DNA from: Rhodospirillaceae bacterium
Lineage (GTDB): Bacteria > Pseudomonadota > Alphaproteobacteria > Rhodospirillales > JABHCV01
DNA: 64,000 nucleotides
Direction of reading: 5' to 3'
Assembly (NCBI GenBank): GCA_018662005.1
Contig: JABJHA010000008.1
Span: 1 to 64,000 of the forward strand
The notes under the pieces were generated by a model. The model ran no database searches and was not told where the DNA came from. It saw only the letters and a list, made by a program, of their open reading frames with translations. Below are positions 17,720-25,679 of the stretch, piece after piece; the stretch's first letter is position 1; every line of letters starts with the position of its first letter. The position numbers and the translations under genes are program-made.

Positions 17720-19204
17720 ATGCGAGACCAGCTTTTTCATCTTCGCCGCGAGGCGGGAAGCAGCATTCAGGTGCAAATCCGTGAAATGCTGGTTTCGGCT
17801 ATCCTTAGTGGCCAGATGCCCGGCGGCGACCCACTGCCGTCCAGCCGCAAGATGGCGAAAATCCTGAAAGTTTCCAGAAACACGGTGGTCCTCGCCTATC
17901 AGGGGCTGGCCGATGACGGTTATCTGATATCGAAAGAGCGCAGTGGCTTTTACGTCGATGAAGATATCCTCGCCGGTCGCCTGATCCCATCGGATGGGAC
18001 AAAAGAGAAAACAGAAGAACCGGCCACAGCCGATGCCCCGGACTGGGAAGGCCGCTTTCGCCTGCGCCCCTCGCAGGGGCGCAGGGTCAATCGACCGGTC
18101 GACTGGATGGATTACCCCTACCCCTTTATCTTCGGCCAGGTTGACCACACCCTGTTTCCGCTTGCCGCTTGGCGCGACTGCAACCGCCAGGCCCTGGGCT
18201 CGAAGGAGCTGGAAGCCTGGACCCGGGACGCCTACGGCGCCGATTATCCAATGCTGATTGAACAAATCCGAACCCGCCTTTTGCCGCGCCGGGGCATCCG
18301 CGCTGATAATGACCAGATCCTGATCACCATGGGCGCACAAAACGCCCTGTACATGCTCGCAAGTTTGCTGGTTTCAGAAACCACCACTGTCGCCCTTGAG
18401 GAACCGGGCTACCCGGACGCCCGCAATATTTTCAGCCTGAAGACACGGCACCTGAAACCCATTGCTGTCGACGAACACGGATTGCCCGTCGATGATCGCC
18501 TTGACGGTTGCGATCTGGTTTATGTCACCCCCAGCCATCAATACCCGACCACCGCGACCATGCCCCTTGAACGCCGTCAGGCGTTGCTCAAGCGCGCGGC
18601 GGAAAAAGATTTCCTGATTATCGAAGATGATTACGAACCCGAAGCCAGTTACGTGGCCGAACCGACACCGGCCCTGAAATCACTGGATGACAATGGCCGG
18701 GTGATTTACATGGGCAGCATGTCAAAATCCCTGTTTCCGGGCTTGCGCATCGGCTATCTGGTCGCCTCCAAAACCTTCATAGACGAGGTCAGGGCCCTGC
18801 GTTACCTGATGATGCGTCATTCACCGACCAACAACCAGCGAACAACCGCCCTGTTTCTGTCGCAAGGCCATCATGACTCGCTGGTCCACCGCCTGCACCG
18901 GGCTTACCGGGCGCGCTGGGAACGCATGAACGAAGCCCTGTCCCGACATCTTCCCCGGTCCTCGAAAGCACCATCCATCGGCGGCACCAGTTTCTGGGTC
19001 GAAGGCCCTGACGGACTTGATGCTGAGAGGCTTGCAAAAACCGCAGACGGGCGCGGCCTTATCATTGAGCCCGGGCGCATCAATTTTCTGGAAGCGGACG
19101 CACCAAGCAATTTCTTCCGGCTCGGCTTTTCGTCAATCCCGACGGAACGAATTGATCCCGGCATTGAATTGCTGGCGCAACTGATCGAAGAGCAAGTCGG
19201 TTAG
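17720..19204 (+). CDS. MocR-family PLP-dependent GntR transcriptional regulator
   Basis: A 494-residue regulator with an N-terminal GntR winged helix (residues about 12-80; LPSSRKMAKILKVSRNTVVLAYQGLADDGYL) fused to a fold-type I aminotransferase-like domain (about 120-490). The PLP Lys is in YMGSMSKSLFPGLRIGY and the domain also shows EEPGYPDARNIF, VTPSHQYPT and IIEDDYEPE. MocR proteins sense an amino compound through PLP. It is transcribed divergently from the aminotransferase-mmsA-cyclase unit, which is its most likely target. Relatives include TauR, GabR and EnuR; the proximity of an AsnC-type gene and a DoeB-like gene leaves an ectoine role open. It overlaps the convergent Lrp-type gene by 4 bp. 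Confidence 0.9.
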   Translation: MRDQLFHLRREAGSSIQVQIREMLVSAILSGQMPGGDPLPSSRKMAKILKVSRNTVVLAYQGLADDGYLISKERSGFYVDEDILAGRLIPSDGTKEKTEEPATADAPDWEGRFRLRPSQGRRVNRPVDWMDYPYPFIFGQVDHTLFPLAAWRDCNRQALGSKELEAWTRDAYGADYPMLIEQIRTRLLPRRGIRADNDQILITMGAQNALYMLASLLVSETTTVALEEPGYPDARNIFSLKTRHLKPIAVDEHGLPVDDRLDGCDLVYVTPSHQYPTTATMPLERRQALLKRAAEKDFLIIEDDYEPEASYVAEPTPALKSLDDNGRVIYMGSMSKSLFPGLRIGYLVASKTFIDEVRALRYLMMRHSPTNNQRTTALFLSQGHHDSLVHRLHRAYRARWERMNEALSRHLPRSSKAPSIGGTSFWVEGPDGLDAERLAKTADGRGLIIEPGRINFLEADAPSNFFRLGFSSIPTERIDPGIELLAQLIEEQVG

Positions 19205-19662
19205 GACAGAGGAAAGACAGATTTCTTGCACACGGTCCTGAGAGCGAAGTTGGACTGAATGCGCAAAACGTTGGGAAGCCGCGACAGGTAAAGCGTGTGA
19301 ATACGCTCGTAGTCAGAAGCATCCGATGCGGCGACCCTGAGAAGATAATCGAAACTGCCTGCCATCAAATAGCACTCCATGATTTCAGGACACTCCGAAA
19401 CCGCCGCCTCGAAATCACCGAGATTTTTCTCGCTTTGCGAGGTCAGCGAGACCTCGACAAAAATATTTGACAACTTGCCGATAGCGGCCTGATTGACGAG
19501 CATCGTATAGCCTTCAATGATACCCGATTCCTCCAGCAGGCGGACCCGTCGCAAACACGCCGAAGGCGACAAGTTAATGCGCTCGGCAAGCTCTGCATTG
19601 GACAGGCGGCCTTCCATTTGCAGGTTTTTTAAAATCGTAAAATCTATGTCATCAAGTTTCAT
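19201..19662 (-). CDS. Lrp/AsnC-family transcriptional regulator
   Basis: A 153-residue regulator with an N-terminal AsnC-type HTH (DDIDFTILKNLQMEGRLSNAELAERINLSPSACLRRVRLLEESGII) and a C-terminal RAM ligand-binding domain (NIFVEVSLTSQSEKNLGDFE to the end). The gene is divergent from alanine dehydrogenase, a common arrangement in which the regulator activates ald in response to alanine. The site TAGAATATTATTCTA lies 3 bp upstream of its start and matches the E. coli Lrp consensus, suggesting autoregulation and control of ald. Confidence 0.92.
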   Translation of the reverse strand: MKLDDIDFTILKNLQMEGRLSNAELAERINLSPSACLRRVRLLEESGIIEGYTMLVNQAAIGKLSNIFVEVSLTSQSEKNLGDFEAAVSECPEIMECYLMAGSFDYLLRVAASDASDYERIHTLYLSRLPNVLRIQSNFALRTVCKKSVFPLS

Positions 19663-19665
19663 AAT

Positions 19666-19680
19666 TAGAATATTATTCTA
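19666..19680. promoter_or_regulatory. Lrp-type operator in lrp-ald divergent region
   Basis: TAGAATA-T-TATTCTA is a perfect 15-bp palindrome fitting every position of the published E. coli Lrp consensus YAGHAWATTWTDCTR. It begins 3 bp upstream of the Lrp/AsnC gene start, a position expected to repress that gene. It is 130 bp upstream of ald. Binding is inferred from the match and position. Confidence 0.75.
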
Positions 19681-19810
19681 CTAAATACAGATAAATCAAA
19701 ATAATTCGCGTCTTTTAGCCCTTTATCCCATCAAATTTTGAAAGCACCTTCAACGCCAATCCTCCTACACTCGGTCCATTATTTTCTTAAACCAGATTAT
19801 GGAGGCAGCA

Positions 19811-20926
19811 ATGTTGATTGGCGTTCCCAAAGAGATTAAAAACCATGAATACCGGGTCGGCATGACCCCGACAGCGGTCAGAGAGCTGATCCATCACGGT
19901 CATAAGGTGATTGTCGAAACCAACGCCGGTATGGGCATTGGAATGGACGACGGAACTTATGAAGCCGTCGGCGCAACGGTCCTTGGGACCGCAGCGGAAG
20001 TTTTTGAAAAAGCCGACATGATCGTCAAGGTCAAGGAGCCCCAGCCCGGCGAATGCAAAATGTTGCGCGAGGGGCAAATCCTGTTCACCTATCTGCACCT
20101 GGCCCCGGATCCGGAGCAAACCAAACTGCTGGTCGAATCCGGCTGCATTGCCATTGCCTACGAAACCGTGACCGACCGCAAGGGCGGCCTGCCGCTGCTC
20201 GCCCCCATGTCGGAAGTCGCCGGACGGATGTCCATTCAGGCTGGTGCCAGTTGCATGGAGAAAGCCCACGGCGGCGCCGGTGTCCTGATGGGCGGTGTTC
20301 CGGGTGTCGCCCCTGCCGAGGTTGTCGTTATCGGCGGCGGTGTGGTTGGCACCAATGCGGTAATGATGGCCATGGGCATGGGCGCGCACGTCACCGTTCT
20401 GGATCGTTCCATCGACCGCATGCGCGAACTGGACACGGAATTTGGCAGCCACCTGAACACCATTTATTCGACCGTCGATGCCATCGAGAATTATGTTCTG
20501 GCTGCCGATCTGGTCGTCGGAGCGGTGCTGGTGCCGGGTGCTGCTGCACCCAAACTGGTGAGCGCGGAAATGATCAAGAACATGCATGCAGGATCGGTCA
20601 TCGTCGATGTCGCCATTGATCAGGGCGGTTGCTTTGAAACGTCCCACGCGACGACCCATGCCGACCCCACATATATCGTTGATGACGTCGTCCATTACTG
20701 CGTCGCCAACATGCCCGGCGGTGTCGCCCGCACATCGACTTTTGCGCTCAATAACGCTACCCTGCCCTTTACCACGGCACTTGCCAACAAGGGCTACGCG
20801 CAGGCATTGCTTGATGATCCGCATTTCCTTGAAGGACTGAATGTCCACACCGGAAATGTGACATACAAAGCGGTTGCAGATGATCTTGGTTACGCGTATC
20901 AACCTGCTAAGGAAGCTCTTGGATAA
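19811..20926 (+). CDS. ald: Alanine dehydrogenase
   Basis: A 371-residue NAD-dependent L-alanine dehydrogenase (alanine + NAD+ + H2O to pyruvate + NH4+ + NADH). It starts with the family's [20 protein letters not shown], with active-site Lys in [11 protein letters not shown] and His in [10 protein letters not shown]. The NAD-binding Rossmann fold is [28 protein letters not shown] near residue 170. The ATG at 19811 is preferred to 19799 because GGAGG lies 5 bp before it. Recycling of alanine to pyruvate would support the pyruvate-dependent aminotransferases on both sides. An Lrp-type regulator is divergent upstream. Confidence 0.95.
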   Translation: MLIGVPKEIKNHEYRVGMTPTAVRELIHHGHKVIVETNAGMGIGMDDGTYEAVGATVLGTAAEVFEKADMIVKVKEPQPGECKMLREGQILFTYLHLAPDPEQTKLLVESGCIAIAYETVTDRKGGLPLLAPMSEVAGRMSIQAGASCMEKAHGGAGVLMGGVPGVAPAEVVVIGGGVVGTNAVMMAMGMGAHVTVLDRSIDRMRELDTEFGSHLNTIYSTVDAIENYVLAADLVVGAVLVPGAAAPKLVSAEMIKNMHAGSVIVDVAIDQGGCFETSHATTHADPTYIVDDVVHYCVANMPGGVARTSTFALNNATLPFTTALANKGYAQALLDDPHFLEGLNVHTGNVTYKAVADDLGYAYQPAKEALG

Positions 20927-20947
20927 ATCCTATATGGAGAAACGTCG

Positions 20948-22318
20948 ATGACCCACGCACCCAACTCGCTCGCCGCCAGGGATCTTGCCTATAGCTTGCA
21001 TCCTTACACCAATCTGGCAGTCCATCAGGAGCGAGGCCCCATTGTTATCACCCGGGGCGAGGGAATCTACGTTTATGACGATCAGGACAATCAGTACATC
21101 GAGGGCCTTGCCGGCCTTTGGTGTACTGGCCTGGGCTTCAGCGAAAGCCGCCTTTTCAAAGCAGCCCAAACACAGTTTGAGCAGTTGCCGTTCTCTCATT
21201 CGTTCGCCCACCGGGCAACCGTGCCGGTCATCGAGTTATCTGAAAAAATGGTCGAAATAGCCCCGGGTGACTTATCGAAGGTCTATCTGGTCAATTCCGG
21301 ATCCGAAGCCGTTGATACGGCCATCAAGATGGTCTGGTACTATCACAACGCCATCGGCAAGCCCGAGAAGAAGAAAATCATTTCACGCAAGCGGGCCTAC
21401 CACGGCGTCACCGTCGCCGCCGGTTCCCTGACCGCGCTTCCTTACGCCCAGGACGGATTTGATTTACCCATCGACCGCATCCTGCACACCGATACGCCTT
21501 GCTTCTATCGCAATGGCGAGGAAGGCGAGTCCGAAGAAGATTTCGCCACCCGGTTGGCCGACAATCTGGATAAACAGATTGAGTCTGAAGGCCCTGATAC
21601 AGTTGGCGGTTTCATCGCCGAACCGGTGATGGGCGCGGGCGGCGTCATGTTGCCGCCCAAGACCTACTTTGAAAAAATCCAGAAAGTGCTTAAAAAACAC
21701 AGTGTTCTTATGATTGCCGATGAAGTCATTTGCGGCTTTGGGCGGACCGGCCAGATGTGGGGCTGCGACACCTATAATATCAAGCCCGATCTTCTGACCT
21801 GCGCCAAGCAATTGTCATCGGCGTATCTGCCTATTGGCGCTGTCATGGTCACCGAACCCGTATATGAAGCCTTTGTCGAGCACAGCCGCAAACTGGGTAT
21901 TTTTGGAACCGGCAACACTTACGGCGGCCATCCGGTCGCCGCCGCCGTTGCCCTTGAAACCCTGAAAATTTACGAAGACGACGACATCATGGGCCATGTG
22001 CGTGACGTTTCGGTCAGGTTCCAGCAACGCCTTGCCGGACTTGCCAGCCATCCGTTGGTCGGCGAAGCCCGCGGTGTCGGCTTGATCGGTGGCGTGGAAA
22101 TCGTCGCCAACAAGGAAACCCGGGAACAATTTCCGCCTGCGACCAAGGCCGCTGCGCTCGTTGCCGAGAAAATTCTTGGCGAAAAACTGATCATCAGGCC
22201 CCTGCCCGGCGACGTTATCGGCATTTGCCCGCCGCTGATTGTCACCGATCAGGAAATCGACGATATCTTTGATCGCATCAAACGTGGATTGGACGCCGCC
22301 CAGGAAGCTCTCGGTTAA
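20948..22318 (+). CDS. Class III aminotransferase (omega-amino acid/diamine:pyruvate type)
   Basis: A 456-residue PLP-dependent transaminase resembling the SpuC/taurine-pyruvate/DoeD group. Features are LHPYTNLAVHQERGP, the GLAGLWCTGLGF segment, YLVNSGSEAVDTAIKMVWYYHNAIGKPEKKKIISRKRAYHG, the PLP-binding LMIADEVICGFGRTGQMWG, and the catalytic Lys in LTCAKQLSSAYLPIGAVMV. It lies 21 bp after ald, so alanine made by the transaminase can be returned to pyruvate. The amino donor could be a polyamine, taurine, diaminobutyrate or an omega-amino acid; sequence reading cannot decide. Confidence 0.85.
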   Translation: MTHAPNSLAARDLAYSLHPYTNLAVHQERGPIVITRGEGIYVYDDQDNQYIEGLAGLWCTGLGFSESRLFKAAQTQFEQLPFSHSFAHRATVPVIELSEKMVEIAPGDLSKVYLVNSGSEAVDTAIKMVWYYHNAIGKPEKKKIISRKRAYHGVTVAAGSLTALPYAQDGFDLPIDRILHTDTPCFYRNGEEGESEEDFATRLADNLDKQIESEGPDTVGGFIAEPVMGAGGVMLPPKTYFEKIQKVLKKHSVLMIADEVICGFGRTGQMWGCDTYNIKPDLLTCAKQLSSAYLPIGAVMVTEPVYEAFVEHSRKLGIFGTGNTYGGHPVAAAVALETLKIYEDDDIMGHVRDVSVRFQQRLAGLASHPLVGEARGVGLIGGVEIVANKETREQFPPATKAAALVAEKILGEKLIIRPLPGDVIGICPPLIVTDQEIDDIFDRIKRGLDAAQEALG

Positions 22319-22385
22319 AGGTAAACAGGCTTGCAAGGGCATTAATGGCTTCTTACATTAGTACGCACTCGTTGTTTTTTAGCCG

Positions 22386-23504
22386 ATGAGAAAGCGTCTG
22401 ATGGACGGAAATCCAAACCTCACCGTACCCCATATCTATATCGTTAATGATGAGCGCGTGCATCTCGAAGAAATTCGCCTTGTCCTGAGCCACCTGTTCG
22501 AGGTGAGATCTTTCGATAGCAACAATGCAGTCCTCGAAGCCATGGCTGTAAGCAAGCCCGATCTGGTCATCGTTGATGAGAGAATGCTTGAAAGTGGCAA
22601 GGGCTGCCTTTTCGACAAACGCAAACATTCTGATCTGAAATCAGTCCCATTTATCGTCTCGGGCCATGCAAGCGCCAGTCAATATATAAGCGGCGAGGGC
22701 TCCGGGGCTGATCGCCTTCTGATCAGGCCGTTTTCCAAAAACGCCATCCTCATGCAGGTATCGGACGCCATCAGCTACAACTTTGAACAGAAATGGGAAA
22801 ATCTGCCGGAACTTGAAATGACGACCCTGCAAAGCACGCTTGGGGAATTTCAGGATATTTCCAAGGCAATCGAGGAAAACCGGCCTCTTGACCTTCAGGC
22901 TTCAAGCGATAGCTGCCAACCGCTGGTCCAGTCCGTCAACGATCAGAATTTCCATGGCATTCTCGATAATATCCGCGGCCACCACAACTACACCTACGTT
23001 CACTCACTCAGGGTGGCCACGTATCTGTCTATTTTTGGTCACGCCATTGGCATTCGCGATGACGACCTGCTGACCCTGGCCACCGGCGGCCTGCTCCATG
23101 ATGTGGGCAAGATGGTGACACCCCAGGAAGTGCTCAACAAAAGCTCCAAACTGGACGACACCGAATGGCAGTGTATGAAGCAGCACGTGGAGAATTCTTC
23201 AAAAGTCTATGATCAAACACCGGATATCACCCAAGGCATCCGGATCATCGGCGAACAACACCACGAAAAGCTCGATGGCAGCGGCTACCCCTTGGGCCTG
23301 AAGGGCAAGGAGTTAAACGAACTGGCCCGGATGTCGGCGATTGTCGACATCTTTGGCGCACTGACTGACGAGCGCTCCTACAAAGAGGCATTCCCGCCTG
23401 AAATGGCCTTTGATATTCTCGGCGAAATGACGGCCCAGCTTGACCAGCGACTTGTCGGGATATTTCGCGAAGTTCTGGAAGGGCATGGAGAGCTGGCCGC
23501 CTAA
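22386..23504 (+). CDS. Response regulator with HD-GYP domain (putative c-di-GMP phosphodiesterase)
   Basis: A 372-residue protein with an N-terminal receiver domain (about 15-135; phospho-acceptor Asp in PDLVIVDERM) and a C-terminal HD-GYP domain (about 175-370). The metal-binding HD pair is in GGLLHDVGKMVTP, with HHEKLDGSGYPLGLKGKEL carrying the GYP loop, so catalytic c-di-GMP hydrolysis is plausible. The receiver is divergent: the usual acidic pair appears as NDERVHLEE and the Lys near the end is in IRPFSK. No cognate histidine kinase is adjacent. The first ATG at 22386 or the one at 22401 could be the start. It overlaps slyX by 4 bp, convergent. Confidence 0.88.
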   Translation: MRKRLMDGNPNLTVPHIYIVNDERVHLEEIRLVLSHLFEVRSFDSNNAVLEAMAVSKPDLVIVDERMLESGKGCLFDKRKHSDLKSVPFIVSGHASASQYISGEGSGADRLLIRPFSKNAILMQVSDAISYNFEQKWENLPELEMTTLQSTLGEFQDISKAIEENRPLDLQASSDSCQPLVQSVNDQNFHGILDNIRGHHNYTYVHSLRVATYLSIFGHAIGIRDDDLLTLATGGLLHDVGKMVTPQEVLNKSSKLDDTEWQCMKQHVENSSKVYDQTPDITQGIRIIGEQHHEKLDGSGYPLGLKGKELNELARMSAIVDIFGALTDERSYKEAFPPEMAFDILGEMTAQLDQRLVGIFREVLEGHGELAA

Positions 23505-23716
23505 TAATGGGGCGGCGGCGGATCACCCGATTCGGGTGCGTCAGCGGCGGCAATACGGGTCGCCACTTTTTCTTCCAGTTCCTTTATACGGCGGGTCAGG
23601 CGCTCAATGGTCTGCCATTGTTTGGCCAGCTCGTCGCTCAAATCATGGCTCATCACCTCTTGATGGGCCAGCGCTTCTTCCAGCTGATTAATCCGTCCCG
23701 ACTGCTCCTCACTCAT
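23501..23716 (-). CDS. slyX: SlyX family protein
   Basis: A 71-residue protein of the SlyX family, a short coiled-coil protein of unknown function common in proteobacteria. The sequence has QEVMSHDLSDELAKQWQTIERLTRRIKELEEKV followed by the family's Pro-rich C-terminus ending PPPPHY. The ATG at 23716 overlaps the stop of the upstream deacetylase gene (ATGA), favouring this start over the longer frame from 23755. It is probably co-translated with that gene. Confidence 0.88.
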   Translation of the reverse strand: MSEEQSGRINQLEEALAHQEVMSHDLSDELAKQWQTIERLTRRIKELEEKVATRIAAADAPESGDPPPPHY

Positions 23717-24744
23717 TGACCATCCCCGTAATCTTCGGCGACAACCGCCAGACAATCGCCTTTGCCGACAAGCCCCGGCACCCCTTTACACAGGATAACA
23801 CCGGAACGTCCGGCATGATGCACAAGGGGTGAGCGTTCGGGCGTTTCGATAAAATGGATCTGCCCCAGCGGCTGGTCCTTCTCAACATCATCGCCAAGCC
23901 CCATGAAGGGCTCATAAAGACCATTATCCCGGGCACTGGTGAAGCACGCGCCGTCCGGCGTACACATCAGGCGTGTCGGTGGCAGGCCCAGCTCTTCGCG
24001 GCTAACCGGCTTTTCATCAACAATACCAAGGTGGGCGAGAATGTTCCTGACCCCGGTTTCGGCAATGGCGATGGTTTCAGGCGTTGCCGTACCGCCGCCG
24101 CCAAGTTCCGTTGACAGGAAGACCTTGCCCATTTCTTCGGCCGTTGTGTCGATCATTCCCGCCGCGTCCAGTTCCCGCAAAACTAGTCCGGTCGGGGCCG
24201 CGAAGGCTTTCATGGCGGCCAGGGTTTGGCTCATTTGCTTTTCGTCGTCCAGTTCATGGATAACCGCGCAGGGCATGAAATCCAGGGTCTTGCCACCGGC
24301 GTGAAGATCGACGGCCACATCGACCATCGGCAGGATGTGGTGGCTGACAAAGTGGGCGATCATCGAGGTGACGGTGCCATCACGGCTGCCCGGAAAGGCG
24401 CGGTTCATGTTCATGCCATCAAGGGGCGACAGGCGCTGGGCGGCGCGAAAGGCCGGCAGGTTCAGCGCCGGCATGATGATAACCGTTCCACGCACCTGAC
24501 CCGGTTCCAGTGAACCCATCAGTTTTGCCAGGGCTATCGGGCCTTCGTACTCGTCACCGTGGTTGGCGCCGGTGAAAAAGACCGTTGGACCCTGACCACC
24601 GGAAATCACGGCGACGGGAATTTCAATGGCCCCCCAGGCGGACTGGTTGGTTGAATGGGGGACGACCAGATGGCCGTACTGTTTTCCCGTAGCGCCAAAA
24701 TCTACTGTGGCGGATATTTTTGATGTTTCTGTCGACGCTTTCAT
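23713..24744 (-). CDS. Succinylglutamate desuccinylase/aspartoacylase family deacetylase, DoeB-like
   Basis: A 343-residue zinc-dependent carboxypeptidase-like deacylase. Zn ligands are expected in FTGANHGDEYEGP and VAVDLHAGGKTLDF. The pattern SAWGAIEIPVAVI, GMNMNRAFPGSRDGTVT and TAEEMGKVFLSTELGGGGTATPETIAIAE closely recalls DoeB, the N-alpha-acetyl-L-2,4-diaminobutyrate deacetylase of ectoine breakdown. A DoeA-type M24 ectoine hydrolase is not present in the window, so the pathway is incomplete here. The class III aminotransferase, MocR and AsnC-type genes within 7 kb are the kinds found in ectoine clusters. The slyX ATG overlaps its stop. Confidence 0.75.
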   Translation of the reverse strand: MKASTETSKISATVDFGATGKQYGHLVVPHSTNQSAWGAIEIPVAVISGGQGPTVFFTGANHGDEYEGPIALAKLMGSLEPGQVRGTVIIMPALNLPAFRAAQRLSPLDGMNMNRAFPGSRDGTVTSMIAHFVSHHILPMVDVAVDLHAGGKTLDFMPCAVIHELDDEKQMSQTLAAMKAFAAPTGLVLRELDAAGMIDTTAEEMGKVFLSTELGGGGTATPETIAIAETGVRNILAHLGIVDEKPVSREELGLPPTRLMCTPDGACFTSARDNGLYEPFMGLGDDVEKDQPLGQIHFIETPERSPLVHHAGRSGVILCKGVPGLVGKGDCLAVVAEDYGDGQ

Positions 24745-24829
24745 GACCCTGCCCGGTTGCGGCGTAAAAAATTAATCCGTAACCGATTTAGGCCCTTGGG
24801 CCCGCCATCGTCAAGAAAGATGCGCTCTA

Positions 24830-24889
24830 GAGCCGATCACACATAAACGGAATCACTACTTGATTCCATTTAAGTGTGTGAATCGGCTC
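24830..24889. repeat. Long imperfect palindrome (60 nt)
   Basis: GAGCCGAT..ACACA..GGAATCA (from 24830) pairs with TGATTCC..TGTGT..ATCGGCTC (to 24889), with arms of about 27 nt around a CTACT loop and a few mismatches. It lies between the small ORF at 25155 and the DoeB-like gene. It may be a terminator for minus-strand transcription from the small ORF or a palindromic extragenic repeat of the type dispersed in alphaproteobacterial genomes. Confidence 0.8.
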
Positions 24890-24903
24890 GCTCTTTTAAA
24901 ATC

Positions 24904-24961
24904 GATCAGTTTTTCACGTTTCGTTTGAACACAATGTGTTCAAACGAAACGTGAACTGATC
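24904..24961. repeat. Second long palindrome (58 nt), adjacent
   Basis: GATCAGT..TCACGTTTCGTTTGAACACA pairs almost perfectly with TGTGTTCAAACGAAACGTGA..ACTGATC, leaving essentially no loop. It starts 14 bp after the first palindrome, and the two have similar length and arm size but unrelated sequence. The outer edge touches the stop codon of the minus-strand small ORF at 24961. An RNA from either strand would form a strong hairpin. Confidence 0.85.
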
Positions 24962-25155
24962 TAGTCATTGTTCTTTGCAGGATTGGATTTTCTTTTTTTG
25001 GAAAGTTTTGAAGCATAAAGAAGGGTCTCATCAACCATGGACGCACATTCTGATTGGCGCTGACAGACCGGGCAATTTCCATCGCCAAAAAAATAATTCT
25101 GGCAAATAGCGTTGCGGATGCCATTTCTTGCATCACTGTCTTCCCCCATCCCCAT
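24961..25155 (-). CDS. Small Cys-containing protein of unknown function
   Basis: A 64-codon ORF supported by AAAGGA 8 bp upstream of its ATG. The product is hydrophilic and has FGDGNCPVCQRQSECASMVDE in the middle, with CxxC and a third Cys five residues later, followed by a basic KLSKKRKSNPAKNND tail. The Cys pattern could bind a metal. I do not recognise a family. An overlapping longer frame on the same strand (24906-25178) lacks these signs and runs through the palindrome. Confidence 0.5.
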   Translation of the reverse strand: MGMGEDSDARNGIRNAICQNYFFGDGNCPVCQRQSECASMVDETLLYASKLSKKRKSNPAKNND

Positions 25156-25242
25156 TGACGTTTTTCCTTTAACATCAAGATAACTAAATCGAAACTTGTA
25201 ACTATTCTTAATTGGTTACTTTTACGGGAAAAACATTGGAAT

Positions 25243-25271
25243 TGACACTGTCACTTATGACAGTTTCTACA
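25243..25271 (+). promoter_or_regulatory. Candidate promoter with operator palindrome upstream of luxR-like gene
   Basis: TTGACA at 25243-25248 is a good -35 hexamer; at 17 bp spacing the -10 would be the weak TCTACA. ACTGTCA-CTTA-TGACAGT (25247-25264), a perfect palindrome, fills the spacer. A regulator binding there could block this promoter. The next plus-strand gene starts 150 bp downstream. Confidence 0.4.
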
Positions 25272-25422
25272 ACGCTGTTTTAAAATTACTATGAGAACTT
25301 GTTACATGGCTGAAAAGGAGTCTGAAGACTGATCACGATGATCGGCAATGTTGAAAAACATCACTTAAAGATGCCCCAACGGCTTTCTATCAAACATCCA
25401 GCAGCAATAGGGTGAGCCAAAA

Positions 25423-25644
25423 TTGGATAATAACGACAACATTAGCACTTTAACCAGCAGACAGCTGGAATGCCTGACCTGGAGCGCCGCCGGCAAAAGT
25501 TCGTTCGAGATCGGCCAAATTCTTGAAATTTCCGAACGTGGTGTCAATTGGCACATCAACAACGCCAAGAAGGCGCTCAGTTCAGTATCCCGCATTCAGG
25601 CCGTTGCCCGGGCCGTTCACCTGGGCCTGATTTCTGTAAAATAA
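25423..25644 (+). CDS. Stand-alone LuxR-type HTH protein
   Basis: A 73-residue protein consisting almost only of a LuxR/GerE DNA-binding domain (LTSRQLECLTWSAAGKSSFEIGQILEISERGVNWHINNAKKAL), with no ligand-binding or receiver domain. A stop codon lies five codons upstream of the TTG start in the same frame and AGGGTGAG is well placed before it, so the protein is complete as read. It may act as a small regulator or as an interfering partner for full-length LuxR proteins, or be the remnant of one. Confidence 0.75.
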   Translation: MDNNDNISTLTSRQLECLTWSAAGKSSFEIGQILEISERGVNWHINNAKKALSSVSRIQAVARAVHLGLISVK

Positions 25645-25679
25645 AAACCAGATTTCGAGCGCCACAGCCTGGGGAAATT

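Noticed and set aside
24906-25178. 90-codon minus-strand ORF overlapping the small Cys ORF
   Set aside because: It runs through the second palindrome and lacks a good ribosome-binding site; the 25155 frame has both Cys motif and AAAGGA.
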